Below are positions 45,986 to 55,855 of a stretch of DNA of 64,000 bases, one piece after another. Source of the DNA: Prunus persica (lineage: Eukaryota > Streptophyta > Magnoliopsida > Rosales > Rosaceae). The notes below the pieces were generated by a model, which did not search any database, was not told the origin of the DNA, and saw nothing but the letters and a program-made list of their open reading frames with translations. The position numbers and the translations under genes were made by a program. Each line of letters starts with the position of its first letter. The first letter of the stretch is position 1. The stretch spans positions 13,329,339-13,393,338 of the forward strand of contig NC_034011.1 of assembly GCF_000346465.2 (NCBI RefSeq), given 5' to 3'.

Positions 45986-46969
45986 GCTAGTTAAACGATC
46001 CTCCGGTTGGATTGTTTCCCCGGTACCTAGGTAGTGTAATGAGTATATTGTATAGTATTATAGGTATATAGTTATATATAGTTATATATAGTTATGAGAG
46101 TGAAGCAATTAGAGTTTATCAGTGGGTTGGTAGAAACAGCAAGATTGTAAGAATGTGGTTTATGGATGAAATGATTTGTGTTTTTAAATAGTTTTAATGA
46201 AATATATTTTGAGTAATTAAATTATGAATTGTGAATCTATATGGCTTGAGCATTACTTTTATACGGTGGGGTTACTATGTTGTTTTAACTCCAAATCTTG
46301 TTTTTGTCCACTCACATGTTTTCTGTTTTGCTCCCCCCAGCCAGTAGTCGCTCCAGGAAGCGTGCAAGTGGTGTACAAGGCTCGAACTGTGAACTTTCCT
46401 AGTTAGGATCTGAGTAATTTCTTCTACTCAACTGTTCTTGTAAACTAAATTCAGTAGATGCTCTGTTATCGCCCATGGTAGATTTTACCTGTGAGGCCAG
46501 AGGCCATTTAGTGTGTTTTGTGGTATTATGAAAGCATGCTGCTGGTTGGGATTATTTTGTATGTTGCAGGTTGAAATTTTTGTTGGGTTTGCTTAATTTA
46601 CAGGGGAGACTCTGCCAAAATTGTGGTAGAGAGTCTCGATTTTTAGTAAATGGGCCCAGCATCGGAATGATGTCGGAACAAAGACGGGGTCCGCTTCGGT
46701 TTTCGAAAAATTCCGGGACGGATCCTGTCATCATTACTCACTTTAATTACAAATTTACATTGTCCAAACCAAGGCTGAGTATCAGGTTTTATATTGTTTC
46801 ATAGACAACACATGCACGTAACCCCCAGAGCTGAGTTTCCCCTGCCCATGTAGCTGTACCAATTTGGAATCTTGCTTCCATGAAGGAAAATGCTAAATAT
46901 ACCACATTCATACACTACCTGTTTGATGGAAATCATATGTACAGGTCATATAATTCATAGTGATAATAA

Positions 46970-46970
<1 letters not shown>

Positions 46971-47009
<39 letters not shown>
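46971..47009. repeat. (GA)n microsatellite in a relic TNL intron
   Basis: Same intron position as the GA runs in the other TNL copies. It continues after the MITE as AGAAAGAGGGAGAGAGAG (47770-). Confidence 0.85.
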
Positions 47010-47012
<3 letters not shown>

Positions 47013-47769
47013 GGATGGTAAAAATCCCCGTCGGGGCGGGTCCCCGACCCTAACAGGGGAAGATTTTGAGGCCAAATGGGTATCGGGTATGGAGATCTCC
47101 GAACTTGAAAAATCCCCTACGGGTATGAGGAGGGGATGGTATTGGCGTCCTCATCCCCGAACCCGACCCGAAAATATATATGTTTATATTTAAATAAATA
47201 AATAAATATAATTATATTATTTATGTTTAACTTTAAGTTAACCATCCTCTCCTAATTCTTCCTAATCTTCTTTGGAATTTCATATTGATGTGATTTTGAA
47301 TAGTTGAGTTGAACTTTATAGTTAATTTGGATGTGTTGAATGATAATTTAATATGAAACTTAATGTTAAAATGTATGAAAAATATTTTTTATGCAAAAAA
47401 AATCTGGGATTTGGGGCGGGTATGGGCAGGGGCGGAGCTATAGCCAGGCCTGCCATGGCCCTGGCCCCCCCACTTAATTATTAATCTCTTGTAATATATT
47501 ATAAAATATATGATATAGCAATACAATTACTGCAATTAGATTAGTGATGGCCCTCCCAGTTGAAGATAAAAAACTTAGTAGAAGTGATTTTGAAATTTTG
47601 GCCCTTTCATACTAAGAATCATATCTCCGCCACTGGGTATGGGGAATATTCCCCGATGGGAACGGGGATGGGGATTCCCCGAAACCTATTAAACGGGAGT
47701 GGGGATGTTGACCAGAGAAGGGGATGGTATTGTCATACCCGGCCCCTACCCGACCCGTTGCCATCCCTA
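47010..47769. mobile_element. hAT-like MITE inserted in the GA microsatellite
   Basis: Ends TAGGGATGGTAAAAAT and, inverted, TAGGGATGGCAACGGG; GGGGA/TCCCC-rich subterminal parts; flanks AGAGAGAG and AGAAAGAG. It contains another small element (47427-47635). Confidence 0.65.
47427..47635. mobile_element. 209-bp hAT MITE nested in the previous MITE
   Basis: Ends CAGGGGCGGAGCTATAG and, inverted, CAGTGGCGGAGATATG. Perfect 8-bp TSD GGTATGGG (47419-47426, 47636-47643). Confidence 0.85.
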
Positions 47770-47811
47770 AGAAAGAGGGAGAGAGAGTGTGTGTGTGTGT
47801 GTGTTTGTGTG

Positions 47812-47917
47812 TATCCCTGCAAGCTCCAAAGCCCTGTAGAGGTGATCTGCAAACACCTTGCGTGTATCTTCGCCTCTCAAACTCAAGAATGCATGATAGC
47901 TGCCACACTTTTATTTA
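47812..47917 (-). pseudogene. TIR exon fragment
   Basis: The minus strand carries the TIR start (AFLSLRGEDTRK, then ADHLYRALELAG-like reading with shifts). It is cut before the rest of the TIR and ends at the GA/GT microsatellite of a C-JID intron, so TIR-to-LRR of this copy is deleted. Confidence 0.65.
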
Positions 47918-48171
47918 GAGGAGGAAGCCATTGAAATTAAGTAACTGCCCCGCAATGAGTGGATGAAAAAGAGCTCATGCATTGCGCAGTTTGTATTATA
48001 TGCAAATAGAGAAAAAAAAACAAAGATAAAAACAATGAGAAATGGATGGATGATCAGGGTGACCAAAGTCAATGTCCATTGTCTTTCAGCCACCTAACAA
48101 AAAGAAAAGTTATTCTTTATAAGTAAATTTGCAATGTTTCATAGTTAATAAAAATAAAAAAAATAAAAAAC
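47918..48171. other. TNL intergenic spacer, duplicated
   Basis: Matches about 39985-40140 (GCAGTTTGTATTATATG; ACAAAGATAAAAACAA). No coding signal. Confidence 0.5.
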
Positions 48172-48420
48172 CAATGGTTACAGAGGAAGTATTTGCCCGT
48201 CCAGACTTGATACTTTGACGCTGATACTGACACACATTGAGGGGTTTTCCAGACTTGATACTTCTTCTCCTTCTCCAATTCATCATTTTTAAACAGCCAC
48301 AACATATCTTGGTTCTTTTCGGGAGGCCTGCTCTAACTGGCCAATAGGTCCACTTAACACCTTTTGTCTCATTAGTTACTCATGCTCCTGTTGGGGAACC
48401 AATCTGGAATCTTGTTTATT
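48172..48420 (-). pseudogene. C-JID tail fragment upstream of TNL2's 3' end
   Basis: Carries AAGTATTTGCCCGTCCAGAC, CTCCAATTCATCATTTTTAA, CAATAGGTCCACTTAA and GGGGAACCAATCTGGAATC. These are C-JID words in the right order with internal deletions (SASKYQVWTGKYF, NDELE, and the W of the entry motif). Confidence 0.7.
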
Positions 48421-48833
48421 GTTCAAACAGCTAGTACCAGCTGGGCCATAAAAAAAATCAACCTATTGGAAACTCAAGGCTATGATTTCAACTTAGTGCA
48501 AATCAACCTAATAACATTCCAAATTTTAAATAAGAGGGCGGCACGGGCAGTAAAAAAGAGAATGTAATTGCTAGAAGAAAACCGGGGAGAACATCGACAT
48601 AAAAATAAATAAATAAAAGAAAAGGAAAAGAACAATGGTTTAGGCCCAAACATTGCAGATCTTGCAATTGTTTATGCAAGCACTCAAATTTTGTTGCTCC
48701 ACAAGCAACCCTTGGATTCCAGAGAACCAATTAAAATTTATACCTCACACAAGAATGCAATGATGCAATAAATCTAACAAAATCATTGAATATATTCTAA
48801 AATTATATGACCAAGAAAAACAGAAAATGAGAC

Positions 48834-49544
48834 TCACTGGAGACAATTAATATTGCTGATGTTTCTCTTACAACGGTCAAAGAACAATGCTGGATGAAGG
48901 CCAATCCTTCGTGGAGGATGAACATCTTGATCAAATAAGTATGAATATTCAAGAGACGCTGCGTTCATCTGGCTATTTGAGAATTGACATTGATGAATAC
49001 GAGCCCGATGGTTAGATAAAAAGTATTTGCCCGCCCCGAATTGATACTTGGATGCTGATGCTGATACATTTCCAGCAGCAGCAATCTGGCTCGAAGGAGG
49101 TGTTTCCTGTTGGATTGTTATATTTTCACTTTTTGATGGGTCCTTCTCATACACAAGCTGGATACAGAACTCCTTTGCCCAGAAACTAAATTCCTCATTT
49201 ATCGAAACATGCACTTGTTCTCCTTCCTCCAATTCATCATTTTCAAACCGCCAGTGGCTTAGCCATAGCATGTCTTGGTTCTTTTTTGGGAGACCTGCTG
49301 CAACTGGGCAATAGGTCCACTTAAGACCTTTGGTCTCATTACTAACTTTAAGAAAGTTTGTAGCACTAAACCAAAATGGGCGGCGTGAATACATAACACA
49401 TACATTTAACCCTCGGATCTTGAGATTAAGATGTGAAGGTAGAATAATAGACAAAACAGAATTACCCATGCTCCTGTAGGTGAACCAATCTGGAATTTTG
49501 TTTCCTTGAACAAAAATACTAATTATGCCACATTCATACAGTGC
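48834..49544 (-). CDS. TNL2 C-JID exon
   Basis: ALYECGIISIFVQGNKIPDW, LNLKIRGLNVCVMYSRRPFW, NETKGLKWTYCPVAAG, KKNQDMLWLSHWRFENDELE, ITIQQETPPSSQIAAAGNV and SASASKYQFGAGKYF, to a stop at 48834. Open; post-LRR effector-binding domain. Confidence 0.9.
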   Translation of the reverse strand, partial: ALYECGIISIFVQGNKIPDWFTYRSMGNSVLSIILPSHLNLKIRGLNVCVMYSRRPFWFSATNFLKVSNETKGLKWTYCPVAAGLPKKNQDMLWLSHWRFENDELEEGEQVHVSINEEFSFWAKEFCIQLVYEKDPSKSENITIQQETPPSSQIAAAGNVSASASKYQFGAGKYFLSNHRARIHQCQFSNSQMNAASLEYSYLFDQDVHPPRRIGLHPALFFDRCKRNISNINCLQ

Positions 49545-49590
49545 CTGTTTCATATAAATCATATGTTACAATGACAAGTTAATTATTCAA

Positions 49591-49594
<4 letters not shown>

Positions 49595-49641
<47 letters not shown>
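49595..49641. repeat. (AG)n microsatellite in TNL2 intron
   Basis: AG run directly beside the donor of LRR exon 2; a CT tract on the coding strand. Confidence 0.97.
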
Positions 49642-49643
<2 letters not shown>

Positions 49644-50546
49644 CTGGAGGGGACCCTTCCTTGTTGTACATGTCATGTAGTTGGTCATTTCAACTTCAGT
49701 ACTTCCTCCTGTGGATTCCAAATTAAACAGGCCCATATCACTGATCATTTCTATGTCAACCCTTCCCAATGGTTTTATGTTGAACAAGCTTTGAACTTCA
49801 TGTAACTTCTTGCATTTCCAAAGACTTGAATCCAATGATTCAAACATGTTTGGTAGATTCGTTATTCTTTCAAGTGATGTACAATAACTTGCATGCAATT
49901 TTCTTAGACTCCGTGGGAGCTTTGGAAGAGTGCGTAGCTTTGTGCAACCTTGTATCTCAAGAGTCTGGAGCATAATAAGACCGTTCATGTTTTCTGGTAG
50001 CCTCAGAATTGGGTTTCTACTTAGATTCAAATGCTTCAACAAGGACAAGATACTAAGATCACCAGGAATCTCTGACAGATTGCAGTCAGCCAGACTTAAG
50101 GTTCCTAAGCAATTTGGCCAGATTTCCATGGACAAACTGGCTGATTCAAGCTTATTTCTTGGTGATACCCATGACCTCCACAACCATATCGATTGCCATA
50201 TTTTTTCTGATAACATATTTAATTTCTTCCTAACTCTAGTTGTAGAGTGTAAGTGATTAGCAGCAGTCGTACTGGTATGAAGCACAAGCTTTGAGCACCC
50301 AGAAAGATCAAGTTCCTGAAGAGATCTCAACATGCTAATTCTTGTTGGAAGCTTCATGAGACTTCTGCAGTCTTTTAGATTCAAGAAGATGAGTTTCTCC
50401 AGGTTTCCTAGGGATTCATCAATCACAACCAAATTTATGCAGTCTTTAAGAATCAATTTCTCAAGGTTAGGGACTCCTGACAAGTCGGGGGTTGTCACAA
50501 GGCTATGTGAATGACTGAGATTAAGAATTTTCAGTCCTGGAAGAAA
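49644..50546 (-). CDS. TNL2 second LRR exon
   Basis: LRR repeats run from FLPGLKILNLSHSHSL and LEKLILKDCINLVVIDESLG, through LSIPGDLSILSLLKHLNLS-type units to LRKLHASYCTSLERITNLP and CTTRKGPLQ; donor GTTCTC followed by a long CT tract. Open throughout. Confidence 0.88.
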
Positions 50547-50606
50547 CTGTTTGAAAAAGATGGCAATTAGTTTGATTGAGTATATATAATGATACATAAA
50601 CTTGTG

Positions 50607-50637
<31 letters not shown>

Positions 50638-50646
50638 GTATCATAC

Positions 50647-51057
50647 CCTGGTTCCCTTCCAAACATGTTGTAGGGTGCTATTTCGTAGGTCAAGACCAAC
50701 CAGATTTTCCAAATAAAATTTTTCTGGTATTGATTTTAAAGGGAATCCTCGCCAGCACAACCATATTAATTTTTTTGGAAAATCTTCATAATCTCCACCG
50801 ACTTTTACATTATCGAGCAGGAGCAGTTCAAGATTGTGCATTCTTCTAAATGCCTCTGCCTTGAAGTCTACCTCATTTGATGCAGCAGCTGAATTTGTTG
50901 AGGAAGAGTTAATTGATATCCAAGAGAAGTAACCAAGTCGACGTCGTCTTGAACAATTTCCATCAAAATCTTCAACATGGCACCGGTTTTGGTTACTTGT
51001 ACTAAATATTGCCTCGCTAGGAAGGTTGAGCATGAGTCCCTTAATAGTTTCTGTTCC
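50647..51057 (-). CDS. TNL2 first LRR exon
   Basis: GTETIKGLMLNLPSEA to YLENLVGLDLRNSTLQHVW, KGTR, donor GTATGA. A GA run (about 50610-50636) lies just inside the next intron. Confidence 0.85.
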
Positions 51058-51135
51058 CTGCTACGAGATCAGAACATCTGGTAAGTAACAAGTTCACAAG
51101 CATTGCACAAATATAAAAGAGAGCAAGTTTCTTAC

Positions 51136-52233
51136 AGTTAATTTTCTCAAAACATCAGAGGCATCTTTATGCCACACTCTACTACGCTTTCCAGGGTCCT
51201 CGGGTGATTCTTCACGAATAATTGCCCTTCCCATGTCTCTAAGTAATTGATGCATGATCAACCTGTTGTCTATATCAATTTCCACTAGACATCTATCAAC
51301 TAGATTTTGAATTCCAATCCTTGTGTAAAAATTTAAATTGTCTAGTACTGTAATTGTATAACCCATCTTCTTTTCTATGAAGAAACAGACAATATGAAGG
51401 AATAAATTCCTGTCATGATCATCTTTTAGAGAATCAAAGCTTATTCTAAGAATCTTTTGAATCTTGTCATCAGGAATCACGTGCAACTTCTGTAATGCAC
51501 TTTGCCATAGATCTACACTTTTTCCAAATAGAGAAGATCCCAAAACTTGGAGAGCTAGTGGAAGGCCTTCACAGTGTTGTACTACAGATCTTGAAAGGTT
51601 CATGTAACCTTTGATAGGATGCGCTTGTTTGAAGGCATGCCAACTGAAAAGCTCCAGTGATTCACCCTCACCTAATCCTTTAACCTTAAACATTGCATAA
51701 ACTGCATGATCATTTAACAGATTTTCATGTCTAGTTGTTACGATAATTTTACTTCCTGGATGAAACCATTCTCGCATTCCAAGAATTGCATTGAATTGCT
51801 CAGAGTGATTCACATCATCAAGGACTATAAGAACCCTTTTGCAACGCACAAGAAGTTTGATCTTGCTCATTCCTTCATCTATGCTGTATATTTTCTTTGT
51901 TTTCCCTTTTTGGATATCCGAAAGAAGTATTCTTTGCAAGCAAACCAGACCATTAGGTTGTTCTGACGCTGCTCTAACATCTGGAAGAAAGCTGCTACCT
52001 TGAAATTTTTCAAAGTTCTGCTTATAAGCAGCTTTGGCAATAGTGGTTTTGCCAACTCCACCCATCCCATAGATAACAGCTACACCAACATCTTTGATCC
52101 ATCCTTCAACCACATGTTTATGCCTCTCACACGATTATCTATTCCAACCACATAGGGAGCCATGTTCGGTGTTGTGTGATTCAGTTTATTTTCAATCTCT
52201 TCAACAATATTTTGGATAAACTGCGACTCGTAC
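51136..52233 (-). pseudogene. TNL2 NBS exon with one-base frameshift
   Basis: Acceptor ATAG/GTACGAG. After the frameshift (about 52100): P-loop GMGGVGKTT, RVLIVLDDVN, GSKIIVTTRHENLL, GLPLALQVLG, LFLHIVCFF, NLVDRCLVEI and LIMHQLLRDMGRAIIREESP; donor GTAAGA. All ATP-binding motifs look sound. Confidence 0.9.
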
Positions 52234-52666
52234 CTATAAATGGTTGATATCACAGTATACATTAAGTGTTTGAGTGGTTGTGTGTGAGTTTATAGTTAGA
52301 AGAATGCAATGGTTGATATATCATCCATTGAAATGAAAGATAGCCCCCATGCTATCGTCAATTGAGCATAGGATAGTAAGCAATTGAATCTTCTAATTCA
52401 AACTGCTACTTAGTTACTTGAAAGAAAATACAAGCAAAATCCAACCTTAATTCCATATATAAAGCTTCACTAATATTACACTAAATCAACAGGCACTTGC
52501 AATTTGTTTTCATATTGTAGCTGTTTTGAGCAAGGATTCCTGTTATTATTCATTTAAATTCTAATGAAGTGTGCTTAATTGTTGACGAATGTATAAATAC
52601 CTTCCAAAAACTATGTCGAGGAATTAGAGAAGTGAAAATACTTTAGAATAAAAATCAATAAATTAC
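52234..52666 (-). other. TNL2 intron 1
   Basis: 433 nt, AT-rich, GTAATT...TTATAG; nothing else recognised in it. Confidence 0.8.
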
Positions 52667-53166
52667 CGATCTCCTAAGACCATCCCTCCCAGATCTTCTA
52701 CATCTCTAAGAGCTCTTCTCCACCCCTCCACCTTGTCGATGTCCTCCTTGAAGTGATCTTCAGGTCCAGAAAATGAATTTGCAAAACTACCAGTCAGCTT
52801 CCTAACATGGGATGGATCCACATCATAGAAAACTAGCATCACCATGAGTCCATCATCAGCTTTTCTACGTTCCATGATCTTCACAAGTTCGTCCAAGCAC
52901 CATGTTGAGGAAGCGTAGTTCTTCGAGAAGACAATTATCGATACTCGTGATTCTTGTACTGCTCTCTGTATCTCAGCTGCAATGTTTGCTCCTCTCTTGA
53001 TCTCATCATCGTCTCTAAAGGTGTGGAATCCAGCCTGCTCCAAAGCCCTGTAGAGGTGATCCGTAAACCCCTTGCGTGTATCTTCGCCTCTGTAACTCAA
53101 GAACACATCGTAAGTACACCGGTAAAAGGTGGAAGAAGCATCCAGCTGGGCTATTATAGCAGCCAT
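52667..53166 (-). CDS. TNL2 TIR exon (intact)
   Basis: From MAAIIAQLDA: CTYDVFLSYRGEDTRKGFTD, FRDDDEIKRG, VSIIVFSKNYASSTWC and LDELVKIMER, with Glu93 at the catalytic position, then FYDVDPSHVRKLTGSF and DLGGMVLGDR at donor GTAATT. A complete TIR domain that could hydrolyse NAD. Start chosen at the first ATG, shared with TNL1. Confidence 0.9.
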
Positions 53167-53415
53167 TTGGAAGCACTCGATCTCTGTCTAGTAATAATAA
53201 TGGATCAGGAAGAGTTCATATATGTAGTTTGTGTTTGTGAGAGGCAGTACCCAGAATTATATGCAAATGGAGAACAAAATAACGATAAGAAAAGTGGGTG
53301 GTGGATGATCAAAGTGAAAAGCCCCAGCAGCCACACATATGATCCAACTCCAGAGGAAGCTTCCTCTGTGCTTTTTGTCTTTGAGGTCAAGTCAACGAGG
53401 AAGCTGCTTCTCTAA

Positions 53416-53866
53416 GAGCATCTCCACCCATAAGGGCTAAGGCAAGGGTAAGGGCAAGCAAGGGCTGCCACTATTCATGTGAATAGTGGCAGCCTTGCCT
53501 TTTTTGTTTCCATCCCAAAAGGCTAGGGCAAGGGCAATAAAAAAAAAAAAGAATATGCAACAAAATATAAACTTGTTATGTATTTATAGGGAAAGTGAAT
53601 AAAATTGTTATGTATTTATAGGGAAACATCCATAATTTTTTGGTATTTTTTTATATAAAAAATTGAATTTTTTTCGATTTTTTTGAATTTATTTTTGCTC
53701 GTTGACGTCAGCGCCCTTGGGCTGAAGCCCAGGCAAGATCTGCCCTTGGGCTTGCCCAGGCTGGTGGGACCCAGGCCTTGCCCGGGCTGTTGGTTGCGTG
53801 CTGGAGGTCAATTGGGCTCGCGAAAGCAGCCTTTTGCCTGGTTTTGGGTGCGCGCTGGACTTGCTC
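53416..53866. mobile_element. Harbinger/Tourist-like MITE
   Basis: 451 bp with ends GAGCATCTCCA and, inverted, GAGCAAGTCCA; TSD TAA (53413-53415, 53867-53869). Interior rich in GGCAAGGGCAAG/GGGCTTGCCC inverted words. It lies 250 bp upstream of the TNL2 start codon, so it may affect the promoter. Confidence 0.75.
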
Positions 53867-53869
53867 TAA

Positions 53870-54299
53870 GACAAACAATTTTTTTCATGCACAAATGTAA
53901 ACAATTTATTTTCCTGTGTATTGACTGATGAATAAGAGGCCAATTCCACCTAAATATTCCTGCACCTTGAATCCCAAGCTAAACACAATCGGCTGTAAAT
54001 CCCCACAGCTCAGCTTCCACTACAGAGCTAGACCCCAAGTTGGCTCGGATTCTATCCCAGTCACTCTCAGGCGAAATATGGTTATGTAAAGGTGTTACGA
54101 AGTTTCAAATGATTGCTCAACTAGAATACCTGTTTGATTGAACAACCCAATCGGCAAATTAACTTATTAATTAATACGAAAATTCGGCAAATTAACTTAT
54201 TAATTAATACGAAAATTTACAGGAAATTTGAAATGCACTTTATTTAAAAACACCCTAAAAAGCACAATATCCGTCTTCAGCCCCTCCTGCTTAAACAAA
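53870..54299. other. Spacer with a 33-bp tandem duplicate
   Basis: 54151-54183 and 54184-54216 are identical 33-mers starting TCGGCAAATTAACTTATTA. Otherwise no gene is recognised; about 53960-54060 may be decayed TNL tail sequence. Confidence 0.6.
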
Positions 54300-54475
54300 G
54301 GAGGGCAATAGGTCCACATAAGACCCTTGGTCACATGCACAAGACGATTATGAATGCATACGCATAAAAGAGCACATTTCTTACAGTTAATTTTCTCAAA
54401 ACATTAGAGGTATCTTTATGCCACATTCTATTACGTTTTCCAAGGTCCTCATGTGATTCTTCACAAATAATTCCA
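54300..54475 (-). pseudogene. TNL scrap: C-JID words joined to NBS exon end
   Basis: 54309-54330 (AGGTCCACATAAGACCCTTG) is C-JID. 54385-54475 matches the NBS exon end and its intron donor in TNL1 (TTCTTACAGTTAATTTTCTC; minus RKLTV). Another internally deleted TNL copy. Confidence 0.7.
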
Positions 54476-54817
54476 AGAGGGGTCATGTGACCCCATGCCG
54501 ACTGGAAAATTTGCAGTGGAGGTCCTCAAACGACCCCATGGATGGCTGCTGTGCGACCCTCAATAGCACACCATGTGTTTGACGACCTTGCACTGTTGGC
54601 GTTTCTTTTTTTTTTCACAAGCTCCTGGCCAAAACGACATCGTTTTGGTCCAGGCGCATTCAAATTTTTTTAAATGACCTAGCTTGAAACGACGTCATTT
54701 GGAGCCCGGCTTTATAAAAAACAATTTCTCCACCCAGTCCTTTACCCGAGTCTAGCAGAACCCTTAATTCCCAATTACTTTCACATTCCCTCTCATCCAT
54801 AACCACATGAGAGCCAG

Positions 54818-55036
54818 ATGGCTGTTCTTCAAGACCAGAAACAGAGCTCCTCTTGCCCACCAACATCCAATGTCCACTCTTTCTTTCTCTCTCTAAGATA
54901 TGTTTACGGTTTTTCTCGCAAACTGAGTATTTGTTTGGTTTTGTTTACAAATAATTTGCAGAGTAATAGGGGAAGACCACCAAAGAACAAGGAAAAACTG
55001 TTTCATTTCATCCCTCGCTCAGTCACTGATGAGTAA
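54818..55036 (+). CDS. Possible small AT-hook-containing protein, uncertain
   Basis: A 72-codon frame from MAVLQDQKQSSSCPPTSN to SNRGRPPKNKEKLFHFIPRS and VTDE. RGRPPK is an AT-hook-like core. The middle (54895-54963) looks like an intron ending in TTTGCAG, so two short exons are possible. A candidate upstream promoter has AAACGACGTCATTT (about 54684) and TTTATAAA (54710). I do not recognise the protein; it may be a gene fragment. Confidence 0.3.
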   Translation: MAVLQDQKQSSSCPPTSNVHSFFLSLRYVYGFSRKLSICLVLFTNNLQSNRGRPPKNKEKLFHFIPRSVTDE

Positions 55037-55373
55037 AACAATTATGAGAAACGCTATGCTTTCTTCCTTTAATTGATTGATATTGTTATTTAGATTAGAG
55101 TTTATAATTGATTGATGATGGTATATAAAGTTTTTAATTCAATTGAAATTGAAATTTGTTTGATTTATTATATGAGATTTGTGTTTTCATTAATGGTTTA
55201 TTGATAGTATTTTAATTAATTGATTAAGGCTTGTGTTTTGATTAATTGATTAGGGTTTTGTGTTTTGATTTGTTTTTTTTTTTTCGTTGTTGGTTGATTA
55301 GGAATGAAATTGCTATGGCTTTAATTTTTCAATCCTATTTCGTCTAAAAAATATTTTCCAACTTTTACACTCA

Positions 55374-55855
55374 TGGTGTGTTTATTAATCAGGAATTGAA
55401 TTCCGTCTATGGAGAATTCCTTCGTTTACTTCACATCAAGGAATTGAAAAGTAAGCAGGGCCCACACAAAATTAGGAATTGAATTCCTGATTTTGGAGGA
55501 ATTCAATTTCGAAATGGGAGGTGGTATTCTAATTCCTAGAGAATTCACCCATTAGGAATTTATCTTTTTTACCCATTATATCCTCACACAATTTTCAAAT
55601 TTTCAAATATGTCATCTACTTTAACCCAAAAATGAGAATATTTTAGTAATTAATACTACTCATACCCCAATTCCATATGGTTTAGTAAACAACTTCAATA
55701 GGAATTCGGAATCTAACTCCCCTCAATCCATATGGTTTAGTAAACAACTTCATTAGAAATCGGGAATCTAATTCTCCTCAATCCACCTTCTCCTCAATTC
55801 AATTCATCCTTAATTCAATTCCTCCTAATCCAATTACAGATTAATAAACATGCCA
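55374..55855. mobile_element. MITE with GTGTTTATTAATC termini
   Basis: Ends TGGTGTGTTTATTAATCAGG and, inverted, TGGCATGTTTATTAATCTG; TSD TCA (55371-55373, 55856-55858); interior made of GGAATTGAATTCC-like words. Harbinger-like by terminus style. Confidence 0.6.

Larger units (their letters stand above)
44011..46730 (+). mobile_element. Solo LTR of the TGTAACACC family, copy 1
   Basis: 2720 bp, TGTAACACCCCGACTCC...GATCCTGTCA, perfect TSD TCATT (44006-44010, 46731-46735), no internal coding region. Parts in order: CT-rich tract (44288-44380), candidate donor AAG/GTGAGG (about 44560), shared leader module to about 45085, second donor-like GTGAGTGGAC (45342), hairpin array (45661-45985), then GTCCACTCAC (46306, inverse of the donor word), a pyrimidine-rich AG acceptor-like site (46340) and the conserved 3' end. 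Best read as one long LTR left by recombination. Confidence 0.8.
43675..46945 (-). pseudogene. C-JID exon fragment split by a 2.7-kb solo LTR
   Basis: 46940-46800 holds the start (IFSIFLHGSKIP-like on the minus strand; splice site to a GA-repeat intron just beyond). 44005-43680 holds the rest: GLLEKKKMDILYSNWHFGYN, KLEVGEEVHVSIKDESD, FWTQEFGIQLVYEETP and DVLVSASKYPLWKGKY. The LTR element 44011-46730 sits between with TSD TCATT. It is a separate TNL copy from TNL2 and TNL3. Confidence 0.8.
48834..53166 (-). pseudogene. TNL2: nearly complete TIR-NBS-LRR-C-JID resistance gene with one frameshift
   Basis: Five exons on the minus strand: TIR 52667-53166, NBS 51136-52233, LRR-1 50647-51057, LRR-2 49644-50546, C-JID 48834-49544. 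All junctions have GT/AG ends and phase-compatible joins. The only lesion I see is one missing base near 52100, in the NBS exon just before the P-loop: the frame runs ...NMWLKDGSK and must shift to reach DVGVAVIYGMGG. TNL1 has one more base at this site. As written the protein stops after TIR plus the NBS entry. TIR-only products can signal in some plants, so a truncated product is not automatically inert. If the base is an assembly error this is a normal TNL immune receptor of about 1,200 residues. Confidence 0.9.

Noticed and set aside
44011..46730. Protein-coding gene in the 2.7-kb LTR
   Set aside because: Only short frames without known motifs; TG...CA ends and TSD fit a solo LTR.
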